Source of the DNA: Pseudomonadota bacterium
GTDB lineage: Bacteria > Pseudomonadota > Gammaproteobacteria > Pseudomonadales > Oleiphilaceae
Direction: 5' to 3'
DNA length: 64,000 nt
Assembly: GCA_002747395.1 (NCBI GenBank)
Contig: PDPE01000035.1
Coordinates: forward strand, 1 to 64,000
Shown here: piece after piece, positions 47,109 through 57,065 of the stretch
How positions within the stretch are numbered: position 1 is the first letter of the stretch
Layout of the letters: every line of letters starts with the position of its first letter
Translations under genes and position numbers: made by a program
Notes under the pieces: model-generated
What the model was told of the DNA's origin: nothing
Seen by the model: the letters and a program-made list of their open reading frames with translations, nothing else
The model's database searches: none

Positions 47109-49352
47109 ATGGATCATCAACCGAATCATCAACTGCCCGACCCGGGTCGCATTCTGGTCGCTCACATCGCAATTGCGACACCGGTCAACCGGCTGTTCGA
47201 ATACCTGTTGCCAGACCGGCCACCAACCTCTTCGTTGACAGGAAGGTTGGCGGGAAGAAGGGTGACCGTTCCCTTCGGGCATCAGAAAAAACGGATCGGC
47301 CTGATCGTCCGGGTCACCGACCATTCCAGCCACCCTGTCAACAAGCTCAAGTCGATTATTGACGTGCTCGACACGCGGCCCATCGTACCTGAAATCACTC
47401 TGGAACTGCTGGAGTGGGCATCAGGTTATTATCACCACCCCATCGGGGATGCCATCATGCAAAGCCTCCCGCCCCCTGTCAAAAAGGGCACCGCATTGAT
47501 GCTGCCCCCTGTCCCCACCGTATGGCAAGCGACACCGGAACAACAAGGCAAGCCCGGAGCCAACGCCAAAAGACAACAGGCGTTACTGGCATTGCTGGTG
47601 CGAAACAAGGGCGGCCTGTCACCTGACGAAGTCAAACACCACGGATTTACTCTGGCCAACCTGAAAGCTTTGGAAAAAAAGGGGTTGGCAACCCAACGGG
47701 AAGTCACACACCCCGGGATTCAAACCGGCACACAAACCGTTCTTCGGGAAGAACAAAAAGAGGCACTGACTCAAATCACAAAAAAAGCAGGGAGGTTTTC
47801 CATTTTCCTGCTGCAAGGCGTCACCGGCAGTGGCAAAACGGAGGTTTACATCGAGCTGGCTCACGAAGCCTGTCGGGCCAACCAGCAAATATTGATATTA
47901 CTGCCGGAAATCAATCTGACACCGCAAACCCTGGCCAGATTCCAGAGACATCTTCCGGCCCGGACACTATGCCAGCACCATTCGTCACTCAACGATACAG
48001 AGAAAATTCAGGCATGGGCATCCGTTCTCGAAAACAGAAGCGCTATATTGATCGGCACCCGGTCTGCGCTTTTTTACCCGTTTGACAAGTTACGCTACAT
48101 CATTGTGGACGAAGAGCACGACACCTCTTACAAACAACAGGACGGTTTCAGGTATTCAGCCAGAGACCTTGCGACAGTGCTTGGCAAAAAACACGCTTGC
48201 CCGGTCATTCTTGGCTCTGCAACCCCGTCACTGGAGTCACTGCACAATGTCAGACAGAAAAAATTCAGCCACCTGTTCCTGAAACATCGCCATGGCAATG
48301 CCAGTCAACCTGAAGTTACTCTGGTCAGCACCCGAACCGGACAGATCAATCATGGACTCACCCGTGAATTGGTGACTCGCATACGGCAACACCTGGACCG
48401 GGGCAACCAGGTTCTGGTTTTTATCAATCGAAGAGGCTACTCACCTGCCTACCTGTGCCATGACTGCGGATGGATCGCCGGCTGCCATCACTGCGATTCA
48501 CGATTAACCCTGTATAAAAGCAGACATCAACTCAGGTGCAATCACTGTGACACAACCTATCGACTGGATCGTTTCTGCCCGAATTGCAAAAGCCTGAATC
48601 TGCACCCCGGTGGAGAAGGGACAGAAAAAGTGGAAGAAACGTTGCAAAGCCTGTTTGACCCTGTTCCCGTCATTCGGGTCGACAGAGACTCGACTTCCCG
48701 CAAGCGTGCGATGCAGTCAATCCATGACCGGATACACACCGGAAAACCATGCATACTGGTGGGCACTCAAATGCTGGCCAAGGGGCATGATTTTCCGAAC
48801 CTGACCCTGGTTGGCATCCTGTCATCCGATGACGGCCTTTTTTCTTCTGACTTTCGTGCCAGCGAGAAAGTAGCCCAACTGGTTATCCAGGTCGCGGGCA
48901 GAGCAGGCAGAGCAGACAAAAAAGGCGAAGTGATCATTCAGACCGCCCAACCCGATCATCCTCTGATCCAACAGGTCAGCCAGCTGGATTATGACGCTGC
49001 AGCGACCTCACTGCTGGCCGAACGTTCTGCGTTTCGACTGCCTCCCTGCACATCAATGGCCATCATCAAGTCAGACAGCGATGATAACGAATTGTCACTT
49101 CACTACCTGCAAACCATCAAGACACACCTTTTGAGTGCCACCAGACAATCAACCCCGTCCGACATTGTCGGCCCCTTCCCTCCTGCAATACAAAGAAAGG
49201 CAAACAGGTACAGAAACCTGCTTGTGATCCAGCACACATCAAGAAATCAGGTGCAGCATTACTTGCATCAACTGGACAGCTTTCTGTCAACAAACAAAAT
49301 AGCCGGCAAGGTCAAATTACTCATCGATGTCGACCCTTTGGATATGGGATAA
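47109..49352 (+). CDS. priA: Primosomal replication protein N' (PriA helicase)
   Basis: This protein has 747 residues. The N-terminal 3'-DNA-binding domain (AIATPVNRLFEYLLPD, GRRVTVPFGHQKKRIGLI) is followed by helicase motifs: Walker A GVTGSGKTE (about 237), DEEHDTSYKQQ and GSATPSLESL. The zinc-binding Cys pairs are CHDCGWIAGCHHC and CNHCDTTYRLDRFCPNC. VGTQMLAKGHDFPNLTLVGI and QVAGRAGRA complete the helicase core. It restarts stalled replication forks. Confidence 0.96.
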   Translation: MDHQPNHQLPDPGRILVAHIAIATPVNRLFEYLLPDRPPTSSLTGRLAGRRVTVPFGHQKKRIGLIVRVTDHSSHPVNKLKSIIDVLDTRPIVPEITLELLEWASGYYHHPIGDAIMQSLPPPVKKGTALMLPPVPTVWQATPEQQGKPGANAKRQQALLALLVRNKGGLSPDEVKHHGFTLANLKALEKKGLATQREVTHPGIQTGTQTVLREEQKEALTQITKKAGRFSIFLLQGVTGSGKTEVYIELAHEACRANQQILILLPEINLTPQTLARFQRHLPARTLCQHHSSLNDTEKIQAWASVLENRSAILIGTRSALFYPFDKLRYIIVDEEHDTSYKQQDGFRYSARDLATVLGKKHACPVILGSATPSLESLHNVRQKKFSHLFLKHRHGNASQPEVTLVSTRTGQINHGLTRELVTRIRQHLDRGNQVLVFINRRGYSPAYLCHDCGWIAGCHHCDSRLTLYKSRHQLRCNHCDTTYRLDRFCPNCKSLNLHPGGEGTEKVEETLQSLFDPVPVIRVDRDSTSRKRAMQSIHDRIHTGKPCILVGTQMLAKGHDFPNLTLVGILSSDDGLFSSDFRASEKVAQLVIQVAGRAGRADKKGEVIIQTAQPDHPLIQQVSQLDYDAAATSLLAERSAFRLPPCTSMAIIKSDSDDNELSLHYLQTIKTHLLSATRQSTPSDIVGPFPPAIQRKANRYRNLLVIQHTSRNQVQHYLHQLDSFLSTNKIAGKVKLLIDVDPLDMG

Positions 49353-49545
49353 GCTGCCGACAAAAATACAAAAAACCGTCTTTGATCATTGTGCCAAATC
49401 AATTCTTCTGTGCTATGGTTAAATCGACTGCAAGTAAACTCGCAGAAAGTGTCGTTAATCTACTGAAATCAAACCGTTGAAAATGCGTCAACCCGAATTT
49501 TGGTACTGGATCACGCTTGCTTTTATGTTTTATGGAGACAGGTAA

Positions 49546-51654
49546 ATGAATGTAAACTACAAGGCACTGGTATTGGCTCCGCTTATTTCAGTCATGGCGG
49601 CCTGCTCGGGAGGATCGGGGGCGCTTGGCGGAATTGACACTTCTGAATCGACCTCCGATGGAGGGAGTCCTGCTGTCTCTCTTGGTATCCTCGACACGAC
49701 CGGCAACGAAGCTGTATTCACAAAAAGCGCAATAGATGTCGAATCGAACGACCTGGACGCGGAAGGTCAAACACTGGCCAGTGTAAATCTGGTCAATGAC
49801 AGCGACCACACCCTCTACCTGAAAGAGGCTACGGTCACCTTCTCTTCTACCTGCGTAGAGCAGGGTCTGGCAACCATCACAGGCAGCGTCACCACATCTA
49901 CCGGCCTGGCTCAGGCACTTTATCAACCTGACGGCTGCGAGGGAACAGATACCATTACCGCCTCCTTGCCTGACGGGCAATCTGCATCTGTTAACGTTAC
50001 TGTCGAGCCGGTTGTTTTATCACTCGGCATTCTGGGAGATGACGCGTTCAGCCGTGGCGCCATGAACCTGACAACGACCAACCTGTCTGCCGGCGGGGAA
50101 ACGACCGCAACCGTGAATGTCGTCAAGGAAATTGACAATTCCCTGTACACCCGTGTCGAAACGGTTCACTTTACCTCCACCTGCGTAGCTCAGGGCCTGG
50201 CGACGATTACGAGCAATGTATCAACCGATACAGGCATCGCCCAGGCGCTCTATGTCGCGAACGGCTGCGAGGGCTCCGACACCATTACCGCCAGTATTGA
50301 CGATGGCAATGTAGTCGCCATCGGCAATATCATTGTAGCGCCTCTGGAATTTGGCGCACTGGCATTTACTGAAGCAGACCCGACCTCGATCGGTTTGAAA
50401 AACATCAGTAACCCGGTATTGGGAACCGTGTCAGAGGTTAGATTCCAGTTGCTTGACAAAACCAAAAACCCGATAAAGGGAGAAAAAATTCTGTTCACTC
50501 TCTCATCGACAGAAGGGGCGTCCGATGCCGCACTGACCAATGAATTCGATACCACAGATGCTGAAGGGATCGCCAGGGCATTTGTCAGTGGCGGTGCCGA
50601 GAAGGGGACGGTCAGGGTTATTGCAACCGTTGAGTCGGATACCTCACTCTCGACACAATCAGGCTCCATTACTATCACCACAGGCATAGCGACCCAGCGC
50701 AGCCTGAGCCTTGCGCTTTCCGTTTTCAACCCGCCGCACGCATGGGAAACAGATGGCGTCACTCTGGATGCCACAGTCAGAGTGTCAGATTTTTACAACA
50801 ACCCGGTAGCCGAGGGAACAAAAGTTCTGTTTTATACCTCTCACGGGCAAATACAGCCCGAGTGTGAAATCGGCCCTGACGGCGGTTGCAGCGTCACCTG
50901 GACCAGCCAGGCACCTCGCTCAGATGCCGATGATCTGGCGTTCAGGTATGGAGGCAGTACCATAAACAACTTCGTAGGCACCGCTGCAATCATGGCCACC
51001 ATCAAGGGAGAGGAGACGACCGGCCCTGATAACAACGCAAACGGGCTTTATGACGCCAATGAAAAATACATCCCGCGGCCGGAAGCCTTCGTCGATTTCA
51101 ACGCCAACGGCCGGTTTGATCGGGGCGAAACCTATATCGACTGGAACAACAACGGCAAATTTGATACCCGACCCGCATCAAAATTCCGTGGCAGTCGCTG
51201 TGCTCCTGACACACTGGCCAACGGTGCCTGCGCTGCCCTGGCCGATATTTTCACCGTAGCCTATATCGACATATCGGCAAGAGTGCTACCCTCGGGCATT
51301 TTGTTTTATGCCGATGAAACGCTCACCAATGAAGTCGGCCTGGGTGTCGGTGGGGCCTTGGGTACTTCTGTGACCCTGGTCGTTCAGGATCTGAACGGAA
51401 ACTCCCCGGGCAATGGCACCAGTGTTTCATTCGAAGCAAAACCGGTCGACGACAATACGGAAATTGAAGTTCTTTCTGACGACTTTTCAATCAATGAACG
51501 TAACCGTGGGCCATCGATAACCACACTCTCTTTCCGGGTGGTGAAGACTTTGGTCGAAAATCCGGGCGCATTCCTGGGCACCATCAATGTAAAAGTAACC
51601 AACCCGGACAACACCGTAGCAACCACCAGCCTGTTTTTAACTCTGGGCAGGTAA
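49546..51654 (+). CDS. Ig-like (Big_1-type) lipoprotein
   Basis: This protein has 702 residues. A lipoprotein signal ends MAAC with the lipid Cys at 20. Two repeats of about 110 residues (about 45-155 and 155-265) share SLGIL ... TFSSTCVEQGLATITGSV ... GCEGTDTITAS, each with two Cys. Two to three bacterial Ig-like domains of the invasin/intimin Big_1 type follow (FTLSSTEGASDAALTNEFDT, AEGIARAFVSGGAEKGTVRV, FYNNPVAEGTKVLF). Near 490-540 are three calcium-loop-like motifs DNNANGLYD, DFNANGRFD and DWNNNGKFD. It occupies the place of argS in Pseudomonas. It is probably a surface or periplasmic structural protein of unknown function. Confidence 0.75.
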   Translation: MNVNYKALVLAPLISVMAACSGGSGALGGIDTSESTSDGGSPAVSLGILDTTGNEAVFTKSAIDVESNDLDAEGQTLASVNLVNDSDHTLYLKEATVTFSSTCVEQGLATITGSVTTSTGLAQALYQPDGCEGTDTITASLPDGQSASVNVTVEPVVLSLGILGDDAFSRGAMNLTTTNLSAGGETTATVNVVKEIDNSLYTRVETVHFTSTCVAQGLATITSNVSTDTGIAQALYVANGCEGSDTITASIDDGNVVAIGNIIVAPLEFGALAFTEADPTSIGLKNISNPVLGTVSEVRFQLLDKTKNPIKGEKILFTLSSTEGASDAALTNEFDTTDAEGIARAFVSGGAEKGTVRVIATVESDTSLSTQSGSITITTGIATQRSLSLALSVFNPPHAWETDGVTLDATVRVSDFYNNPVAEGTKVLFYTSHGQIQPECEIGPDGGCSVTWTSQAPRSDADDLAFRYGGSTINNFVGTAAIMATIKGEETTGPDNNANGLYDANEKYIPRPEAFVDFNANGRFDRGETYIDWNNNGKFDTRPASKFRGSRCAPDTLANGACAALADIFTVAYIDISARVLPSGILFYADETLTNEVGLGVGGALGTSVTLVVQDLNGNSPGNGTSVSFEAKPVDDNTEIEVLSDDFSINERNRGPSITTLSFRVVKTLVENPGAFLGTINVKVTNPDNTVATTSLFLTLGR

Positions 51655-51853
51655 TATCGGGACGGTCGCGTCATCACTTCGGGGTTGCGGCCATGAATGC
51701 GCAGCCCCGCAGACCATGCCCGTCACGGCACCGGGACGGACGAGGAAAATCCCGTTTATTTCTTGCTCCGTGCCCGGTTACCCCCTTCGATTTACTGTGT
51801 TACACTCGGCTCCCCTCACCCTTCAATCTGCAACTTGTTACGAAAAACACTTC

Positions 51854-52435
51854 ATGCCCAGAGATTTGACAAAACCAGGCACAACCAAAAGACAGCCGGA
51901 CAGACCCGAAAGGAAAGATGCCACTCGACGGCTGTTTATCGTCGTAGCTCTGGTGGCAAGCGCTTTCACTTGCGGACTTTATTACCTGTCCTCGATACCC
52001 GACACCGGATCGGCACGGCCAGACAGGCAATCGTCCGTAACCAGACCGGGAGTGAAGACACCTGCAACAAAAACGACGCCCCCAACAAGAACCGCGCCCC
52101 GGGAGCCGGACGATTACGAGTTCTACACGCTGCTGCGCGAAACCGAGATTGAAAACACCCCCGTGGACGCCTACACGCCCAAAACGAAAGTCAAATACGA
52201 CTATTTACTCCAGACGGGGTCATTCCGCAACAAAACCGATGCCGAAAGGCAAAAAGCCAATATTGCCTTTCTGGGTATGCGGGCTGTGGTAAAAAGAACC
52301 ACCACAGATAGCGGCATCTGGTATCGGGTTCAGGTCGGGCCATTTACCTCTCGCAGCAAAATGAACAGTGCTGTCGACAAAATGGTGTCTGTCAGTATTC
52401 AGCCCCTGGTCAGGAAAATACCAAAAGGAAAATAA
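51854..52435 (+). CDS. SPOR-domain membrane protein (FtsN-like)
   Basis: This protein has 193 residues from ATG 51854 (MPRDLTKPGTTKRQPD). The upstream part of the frame is unlike the family. A short basic cytoplasmic tail precedes one span (LFIVVALVASAFTCGLYYL, about 29-47), a Pro/Thr-rich linker and a C-terminal SPOR domain (YDYLLQTGSFRNKTDAERQK ... YRVQVGPFTSRSKMNSAV). SPOR domains bind denuded peptidoglycan at the septum. The same gene precedes hslV in Pseudomonas. No Shine-Dalgarno is obvious. Confidence 0.88.
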   Translation: MPRDLTKPGTTKRQPDRPERKDATRRLFIVVALVASAFTCGLYYLSSIPDTGSARPDRQSSVTRPGVKTPATKTTPPTRTAPREPDDYEFYTLLRETEIENTPVDAYTPKTKVKYDYLLQTGSFRNKTDAERQKANIAFLGMRAVVKRTTTDSGIWYRVQVGPFTSRSKMNSAVDKMVSVSIQPLVRKIPKGK

Positions 52436-52458
52436 TACAGCCAGCAACCTGTGGTCAG

Positions 52459-52486
52459 CTTGAATTTTTTTATTCCTCCCTCATAT
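52459..52486 (+). promoter_or_regulatory. Sigma-32 heat-shock promoter of hslVU
   Basis: CTTGAA (52459-52464) is followed after 14 bases by CCTCATAT (52479-52486), matching the sigma-32 consensus CTTGAA-N13-17-CCCCATNT at all but one defined base. It is 35 bp upstream of hslV. Confidence 0.8.
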
Positions 52487-52520
52487 ACAGACTAAATTAA
52501 CGCATTCAGGGAGCAAGCAA

Positions 52521-53066
52521 GTGACAACCATTTTATCTGTACGCAGAGGCGACGAGGTTGCATTGGGCGGGGATGGCCAGGTATCTTTGGGCAACACCGT
52601 AATGAAAGGCAATGCCAGGAAGGTACGCAGACTTTATCATGGCAAGGTCATTGCCGGATTTGCCGGCGGTACAGCGGATGCTTTCACCCTTTTCGAACGA
52701 TTTGAGGGAAAGCTGGAGACGCACCAGGGCCACCTCACCCGGGCAGCAGTCGAACTGGCCAAAGACTGGCGCACGGACAGAGCACTGCGAAGGCTGGAAG
52801 CCTTGTTGGCAGTTGCAGACAAAACCACCTCGTTGATCATAACTGGCAACGGGGATGTAATCGAACCGGAGCACAACCTGATTGCTATTGGCTCCGGCGG
52901 GCCTTTCGCGCAAGCGGCAGCGCGTGCGATGCTGGAAAACACAGACCTTTGTGCCAGAGACATTGTCGAAAAAGGGCTGACTATCGCCGGAGACATTTGT
53001 GTTTACACCAATCACACTTGCACTATTGAAGAAATTCACAGCGGAAACGATCACAGCGCCGAGTAA
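52521..53066 (+). CDS. hslV: ATP-dependent protease peptidase subunit HslV
   Basis: This protein has 181 residues and a GTG start with GGGAG upstream. After Met removal Thr2 (TTILSVRR) is the N-terminal nucleophile. [40 protein letters not shown] and [20 protein letters not shown] are family blocks. It forms a double hexamer capped by HslU. It is followed by hslU after 46 bp. Confidence 0.97.
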   Translation: MTTILSVRRGDEVALGGDGQVSLGNTVMKGNARKVRRLYHGKVIAGFAGGTADAFTLFERFEGKLETHQGHLTRAAVELAKDWRTDRALRRLEALLAVADKTTSLIITGNGDVIEPEHNLIAIGSGGPFAQAAARAMLENTDLCARDIVEKGLTIAGDICVYTNHTCTIEEIHSGNDHSAE

Positions 53067-53112
53067 TTGGCTCGAATAAAGAATTGCAATCACCCAACCT
53101 GGAACCCCATCT

Positions 53113-54435
53113 ATGTCCTCAATGACCCCTCGCGAAATTGTTCACGAACTAGACAAGCACATTATCGGCCAGGAAAGCGCCAAGCGTGCCGTTGCCATCG
53201 CCCTCAGAGATCGTTGGCGCCGAATGCAACTGGAAGAAACCCTGAGAGATGAGATAACACCCAAAAACATACTGATGATAGGGCCGACCGGCGTAGGCAA
53301 GACTGAAATCGCCAGGCGCCTTGCCAGACTTGCCGACGCGCCCTTTATAAAGGTTGAGGCGACAAAGTTTACCGAGGTGGGTTATGTTGGCCGGGATGTA
53401 GAGTCGATTATCAGAGACCTGGCAGAAACCGCTGTCAAACTTCATCGCGAGAAAGAAATGGCCCGGGTACTCAACCAGGCCATGGACGCGGCTGAGGAAC
53501 GGATTCTGGATGCGCTGCTGCCCCCGGCACGAACCGACACGGAAAAGAACAGGGAAGAATCCGCTACCCGTCAGATTTTCAGAAAAAAACTGCGGGAAGG
53601 CGAACTCGATGAGAAAGAAATTGAAATCGACATTAAGGCCACACCGATCGGGGTTGAGATCATGGCTCCTCCCGGCATGGAGGAAATGACCAGCCAATTG
53701 CAAAGCATGTTCTCCAACATGTCGGGTGATCGAAAAAAAACGAAGAAACTCAAGGTGGCGGACGCCTTTCGCAAGCTGCAAGAAGAAGAAGCAGCCAAAC
53801 TGATCAATGAAGAAGAATTGAAAGCGAACGCAATTCAGGGTGTCGAGCAGAATGGCATCGTATTTATTGATGAGATTGACAAGGTGGCCAGGCGCACAGA
53901 AGGTGCTTCTGCCGATGTTTCAAGAGAAGGTGTACAGCGAGACCTGCTGCCACTGATCGAGGGCTCTACCGTCAGCACCAAGTACGGAATGATCAAAACC
54001 GATCATATTTTATTTATTGCATCAGGCGCTTTTCACCTGTCCAGGCCTTCCGATCTGATCCCTGAATTGCAGGGCAGGCTGCCGATCAGGGTTGAACTGG
54101 ATGCCTTGTCTCCCAACGACTTCAAACGCATATTGACGGAACCGGATGCCTCACTGACGGAACAGTATAAAGCCTTGATGGATACCGAGGGGCTGGAACT
54201 GATTTTAACAGAGGATGCCATCGAGCGGATCGCAGAAATCGCCTGGTCAGTGAATGAGAAAACCGAGAACATAGGTGCGAGAAGACTGCACACGGTACTG
54301 GAACGTCTTTTGGAAAAGGCATCCTTCGGTGCCGGCGACACCATCACCGGATCACTGACTATCGGCGAAGACTATGTCAATGATCAGTTGACCGACCTGG
54401 TAGACGATGAAGACCTGAGCCGCTATATTCTCTGA
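53113..54435 (+). CDS. hslU: HslU ATPase, unfoldase of the HslVU protease
   Basis: This protein has 440 residues. The AAA+ domain has Walker [10 protein letters not shown] (57-65), a pore-loop region [20 protein letters not shown] and Walker [14 protein letters not shown]. An I domain lies about 110-240. The C-terminal end [12 protein letters not shown] inserts into HslV. Co-transcribed with hslV from a heat-shock promoter. Confidence 0.97.
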   Translation: MSSMTPREIVHELDKHIIGQESAKRAVAIALRDRWRRMQLEETLRDEITPKNILMIGPTGVGKTEIARRLARLADAPFIKVEATKFTEVGYVGRDVESIIRDLAETAVKLHREKEMARVLNQAMDAAEERILDALLPPARTDTEKNREESATRQIFRKKLREGELDEKEIEIDIKATPIGVEIMAPPGMEEMTSQLQSMFSNMSGDRKKTKKLKVADAFRKLQEEEAAKLINEEELKANAIQGVEQNGIVFIDEIDKVARRTEGASADVSREGVQRDLLPLIEGSTVSTKYGMIKTDHILFIASGAFHLSRPSDLIPELQGRLPIRVELDALSPNDFKRILTEPDASLTEQYKALMDTEGLELILTEDAIERIAEIAWSVNEKTENIGARRLHTVLERLLEKASFGAGDTITGSLTIGEDYVNDQLTDLVDDEDLSRYIL

Positions 54436-54628
54436 CATACCCTGTCATTCTGGCACACGCTGTCATGCTGGCCGGTGCCCATGGCAGCGCAAGTGAACTA
54501 TACTTGTCGGAAGCTTGCCTAAAGCTCGTTAAAACCGAATAACAATCATACATCCGACATTCTGCCCGATGACTCGAAACCGGGCGACTGTCACCATTAT
54601 CAGATGCTCGCATCGGGGGGTACACCGC

Positions 54629-55132
54629 ATGTTCACGCTTGGCAACAAAAAAATCGTATGTATTACCGGCACGGTTTCATCCGCCAGGGAAAATGAGGCA
54701 CCCCGTTACCTTCTGGTCAAAGAAGGCTTCAGGCGCCCGGTCTGGTTTACCAGCTACCATTCCCTGAATGATGCCGATTACGAAAAAATCAGCGATGGCA
54801 GCTATCACGTCGCCAAAATGAACAACAGGGTGCTCGCGGACATGGAGTTCGGCAACGGTCATGTCGGTATTTTTACTGACCGGTTTGAAGAGGCCTGCAG
54901 GGTGTCGGAGCTGGGGGTACTGGTCGCGGCTCACCCGCAAATTGTGACCCAGATCGTAAACAAATTTCCCACTGCTACCATCTTTGCACTCAAGGCACCA
55001 GGTACGGAGCTGACGTCCAGCCTGAAGCCCCTGGCACACCACGCCCATTTCCATCGCATGGATATTGACCTTGGTCGTTCCGGGGTGTGGACTGATGCAG
55101 TGGAACAAATGAAAGAACATCTCGGAATTTAA
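54629..55132 (+). CDS. Guanylate-kinase-like protein lacking the P-loop
   Basis: This protein has 167 residues from ATG 54629 (MFTLGNKKIVCITG), with a G-rich stretch upstream. The layout follows guanylate kinase: first strand KIVCITGTVSSARE, RRPVWFTSYHSLNDADYEKI in place of the GMP-binding RPxxxTTR segment, ADMEFGNGHVGIFTDRFEEA in place of ExAxxxGxxYGT, and FPTATIFALKAPGTEL for the strand before the lid. The Walker A lysine and glycines are gone (TGTVSSARENE), so ATP binding of the usual type is unlikely. This is a fold-level resemblance judged by eye. It lies between hslU and the protease gene, 51 bp before the latter. Confidence 0.5.
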   Translation: MFTLGNKKIVCITGTVSSARENEAPRYLLVKEGFRRPVWFTSYHSLNDADYEKISDGSYHVAKMNNRVLADMEFGNGHVGIFTDRFEEACRVSELGVLVAAHPQIVTQIVNKFPTATIFALKAPGTELTSSLKPLAHHAHFHRMDIDLGRSGVWTDAVEQMKEHLGI

Positions 55133-55183
55133 ACCGGTCACTCAATCCGGCGTGTTCTGACATAACCACATACGGAGCTCTCG

Positions 55184-56956
55184 ATGAAGTTGCACACCAG
55201 ACAGATTGCCCGCTTGCCACAGTTCCTGTTACTGCTCCTGTTGCTTGCGGCTGGCTACTGTTTGCCCCCCTTTCCAGACGCGTTTGCAGCCTCCGAAGAA
55301 AGCGTCTATCGTGTGCAACAACAATATGTCGCCTTTTATGGTCGACCAGGAGACCTCCCCGGCGTTTTCTATTGGGCTGATCGACTGGAAGCCGGGGGTG
55401 GCCTGTCTGCCATTCAATCCGCATTTGCCGACTCGGAAGAATTTCGTAACCGAATCATTCCGGGTTCAGCGACTTCCGTGGCCGAACTCACCCGCTCCGA
55501 GCTGAACTCCCTGGTCAACAGGTTGTACCAAAACATGTTTGGCCGTGATGGAGACCCCCGAGGCATGCAATACTGGGTGGGTGAACTGGAGAGCGGCGAC
55601 AGAAGCCTGGCCGATATATCTACAGCCCTCGCGGAGGGCGCGCCAGTGAGTAGCGATGACTACACCCTTTTACAGAACAGGGTGATATTGGCGCAGTATA
55701 TCAGTGAAGAAATTGACCTGAAGGCCATCGCCTACGGTAATGCACAAATCGATACTGCCAGAGATTTCCTGTTTTCCAGTATTGATGGTCTGGAAGATAA
55801 CCCTTTTGAGGTTGATATCACCCCTTTGCTGCGCGCATTGGAGGCGAATACCAATGTCAATCTCCCCCCCGTCGCCGACGCTGGCCCTGACCAGACTGTC
55901 AGCAGTGGTGAAATCGTGTTTCTGAACGGAACAGGCAGCAAAGACAGCGATGGTTCGATCCACAAGTATAGCTGGGAGCAGTTAGCCACTACCATTATCA
56001 ACCGAAAACAACCACGCATCATCAATGGCTCGAAAGCGGGTAGCGGCCAGTTTCCCTGGCAAGTTGCCCTGCTCACCGACCCGCAAGACGGGTTTGCAAG
56101 CCAGACCTGCGGCGGCTCCATCATCCATGAGCGCTGGATTCTCACGGCGGCACACTGTTATAGCGAGGGCGAAGAAACCTATGTAGCGGCCGCGAGCCTC
56201 AGTCTTTACAAACTGAATCCGGATTACATGGTCAAGGCAAAACGCTGGATTCTTCACCCTGACTTTGATATCGAGACCCTGGACAACGACATTGCCTTGC
56301 TGGAACTGAATTCTCCCCTGAACCTGGCAAAGTGCAACGGTCGTTGCTCGGCCATTGGCCTTGTAAACAGGAACAACGAAACTTCGGTTGCCTCCGCATC
56401 CAGACCTGCCATTGTCAGTGGCTGGGGAAACACATCGCGGGTTGAAGAGATTTTCTCACACGAACTGCTGTGGGCTGAACTGGCCATTATCGACTGTAAG
56501 GCCAGCCCTTCCATGTACACAGACCTGGATATAACAGACAACATGATCTGCGCTGCCGCCCCCGCCTTCGACACGGACTCATGCCAGGGTGACAGTGGTG
56601 GCCCGTTGGTCGTTGCCAATGGTTCCGGCTACCTGCTGGCAGGTATCGTCAGTTGGGGTAATGGCTGCGCCGTAGAGGGTTATCCCGGCGTATTCTCGCG
56701 CGTCGCCAATTACACCAAATGGATTGATGACCAAACCGGTGGCGACTGCTGTTCCGGCTCGACGAGTGATGGAGATGGTGGCGGCAATCCGGAGGATACT
56801 CGGGTTCAGATCAGTAATCGCTTCTCTGCCACACCCTCATTTACCGCCCCGGCAGTGGAACAGGCCACCAACCTGTATTTTAAACTGACGGTGACAGACA
56901 ACGAAAACAGTTCCTCATCAGATCAGGTTGCGGTAACAATCATGCCGGCCAGCTAA
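55184..56956 (+). CDS. Secreted DUF4214 / trypsin-like protease with catalytic domain inside a PKD-type domain
   Basis: This protein has 590 residues, with GGAG before the ATG. The signal peptide is about 1-35 (LLLLLLLAAGYCLPPFPDAF). Residues 38-160 are two DUF4214-type motifs (QQYVAFYGRPGDLPG, LYQNMFGRDGDPRGMQYW). Residues 226-268 are the first half of a PKD/K319-type domain (NLPPVADAGPDQTVSSG ... HKYSWEQLA). Residues 278-520 are an S1A protease: activation-type start RIING, His324 (LTAAHC), Asp369 (DNDIALLEL), Ser471 (QGDSGGP) and Asp465 at the base of the S1 pocket, predicting cuts after Lys/Arg. Residues 545-590 are the second half of the PKD-type domain (FSATPSFTAPAV ... FKLTVTDNENSSSSD). 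It is probably exported by Sec and activated by cleavage at Arg278-Ile279. A Kunitz inhibitor gene converges on it. Confidence 0.88.
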   Translation: MKLHTRQIARLPQFLLLLLLLAAGYCLPPFPDAFAASEESVYRVQQQYVAFYGRPGDLPGVFYWADRLEAGGGLSAIQSAFADSEEFRNRIIPGSATSVAELTRSELNSLVNRLYQNMFGRDGDPRGMQYWVGELESGDRSLADISTALAEGAPVSSDDYTLLQNRVILAQYISEEIDLKAIAYGNAQIDTARDFLFSSIDGLEDNPFEVDITPLLRALEANTNVNLPPVADAGPDQTVSSGEIVFLNGTGSKDSDGSIHKYSWEQLATTIINRKQPRIINGSKAGSGQFPWQVALLTDPQDGFASQTCGGSIIHERWILTAAHCYSEGEETYVAAASLSLYKLNPDYMVKAKRWILHPDFDIETLDNDIALLELNSPLNLAKCNGRCSAIGLVNRNNETSVASASRPAIVSGWGNTSRVEEIFSHELLWAELAIIDCKASPSMYTDLDITDNMICAAAPAFDTDSCQGDSGGPLVVANGSGYLLAGIVSWGNGCAVEGYPGVFSRVANYTKWIDDQTGGDCCSGSTSDGDGGGNPEDTRVQISNRFSATPSFTAPAVEQATNLYFKLTVTDNENSSSSDQVAVTIMPAS

Positions 56957-57065
56957 CTGCAGAGGCGCCAATCCGTGCGTGAATGCCATTCTGTATTGTG
57001 ATATTGTGCAGCGAAATATCGCGGCAGGGTTTGTTCCAGAGCACCGCTTGCTGCAACTTTCCGGG

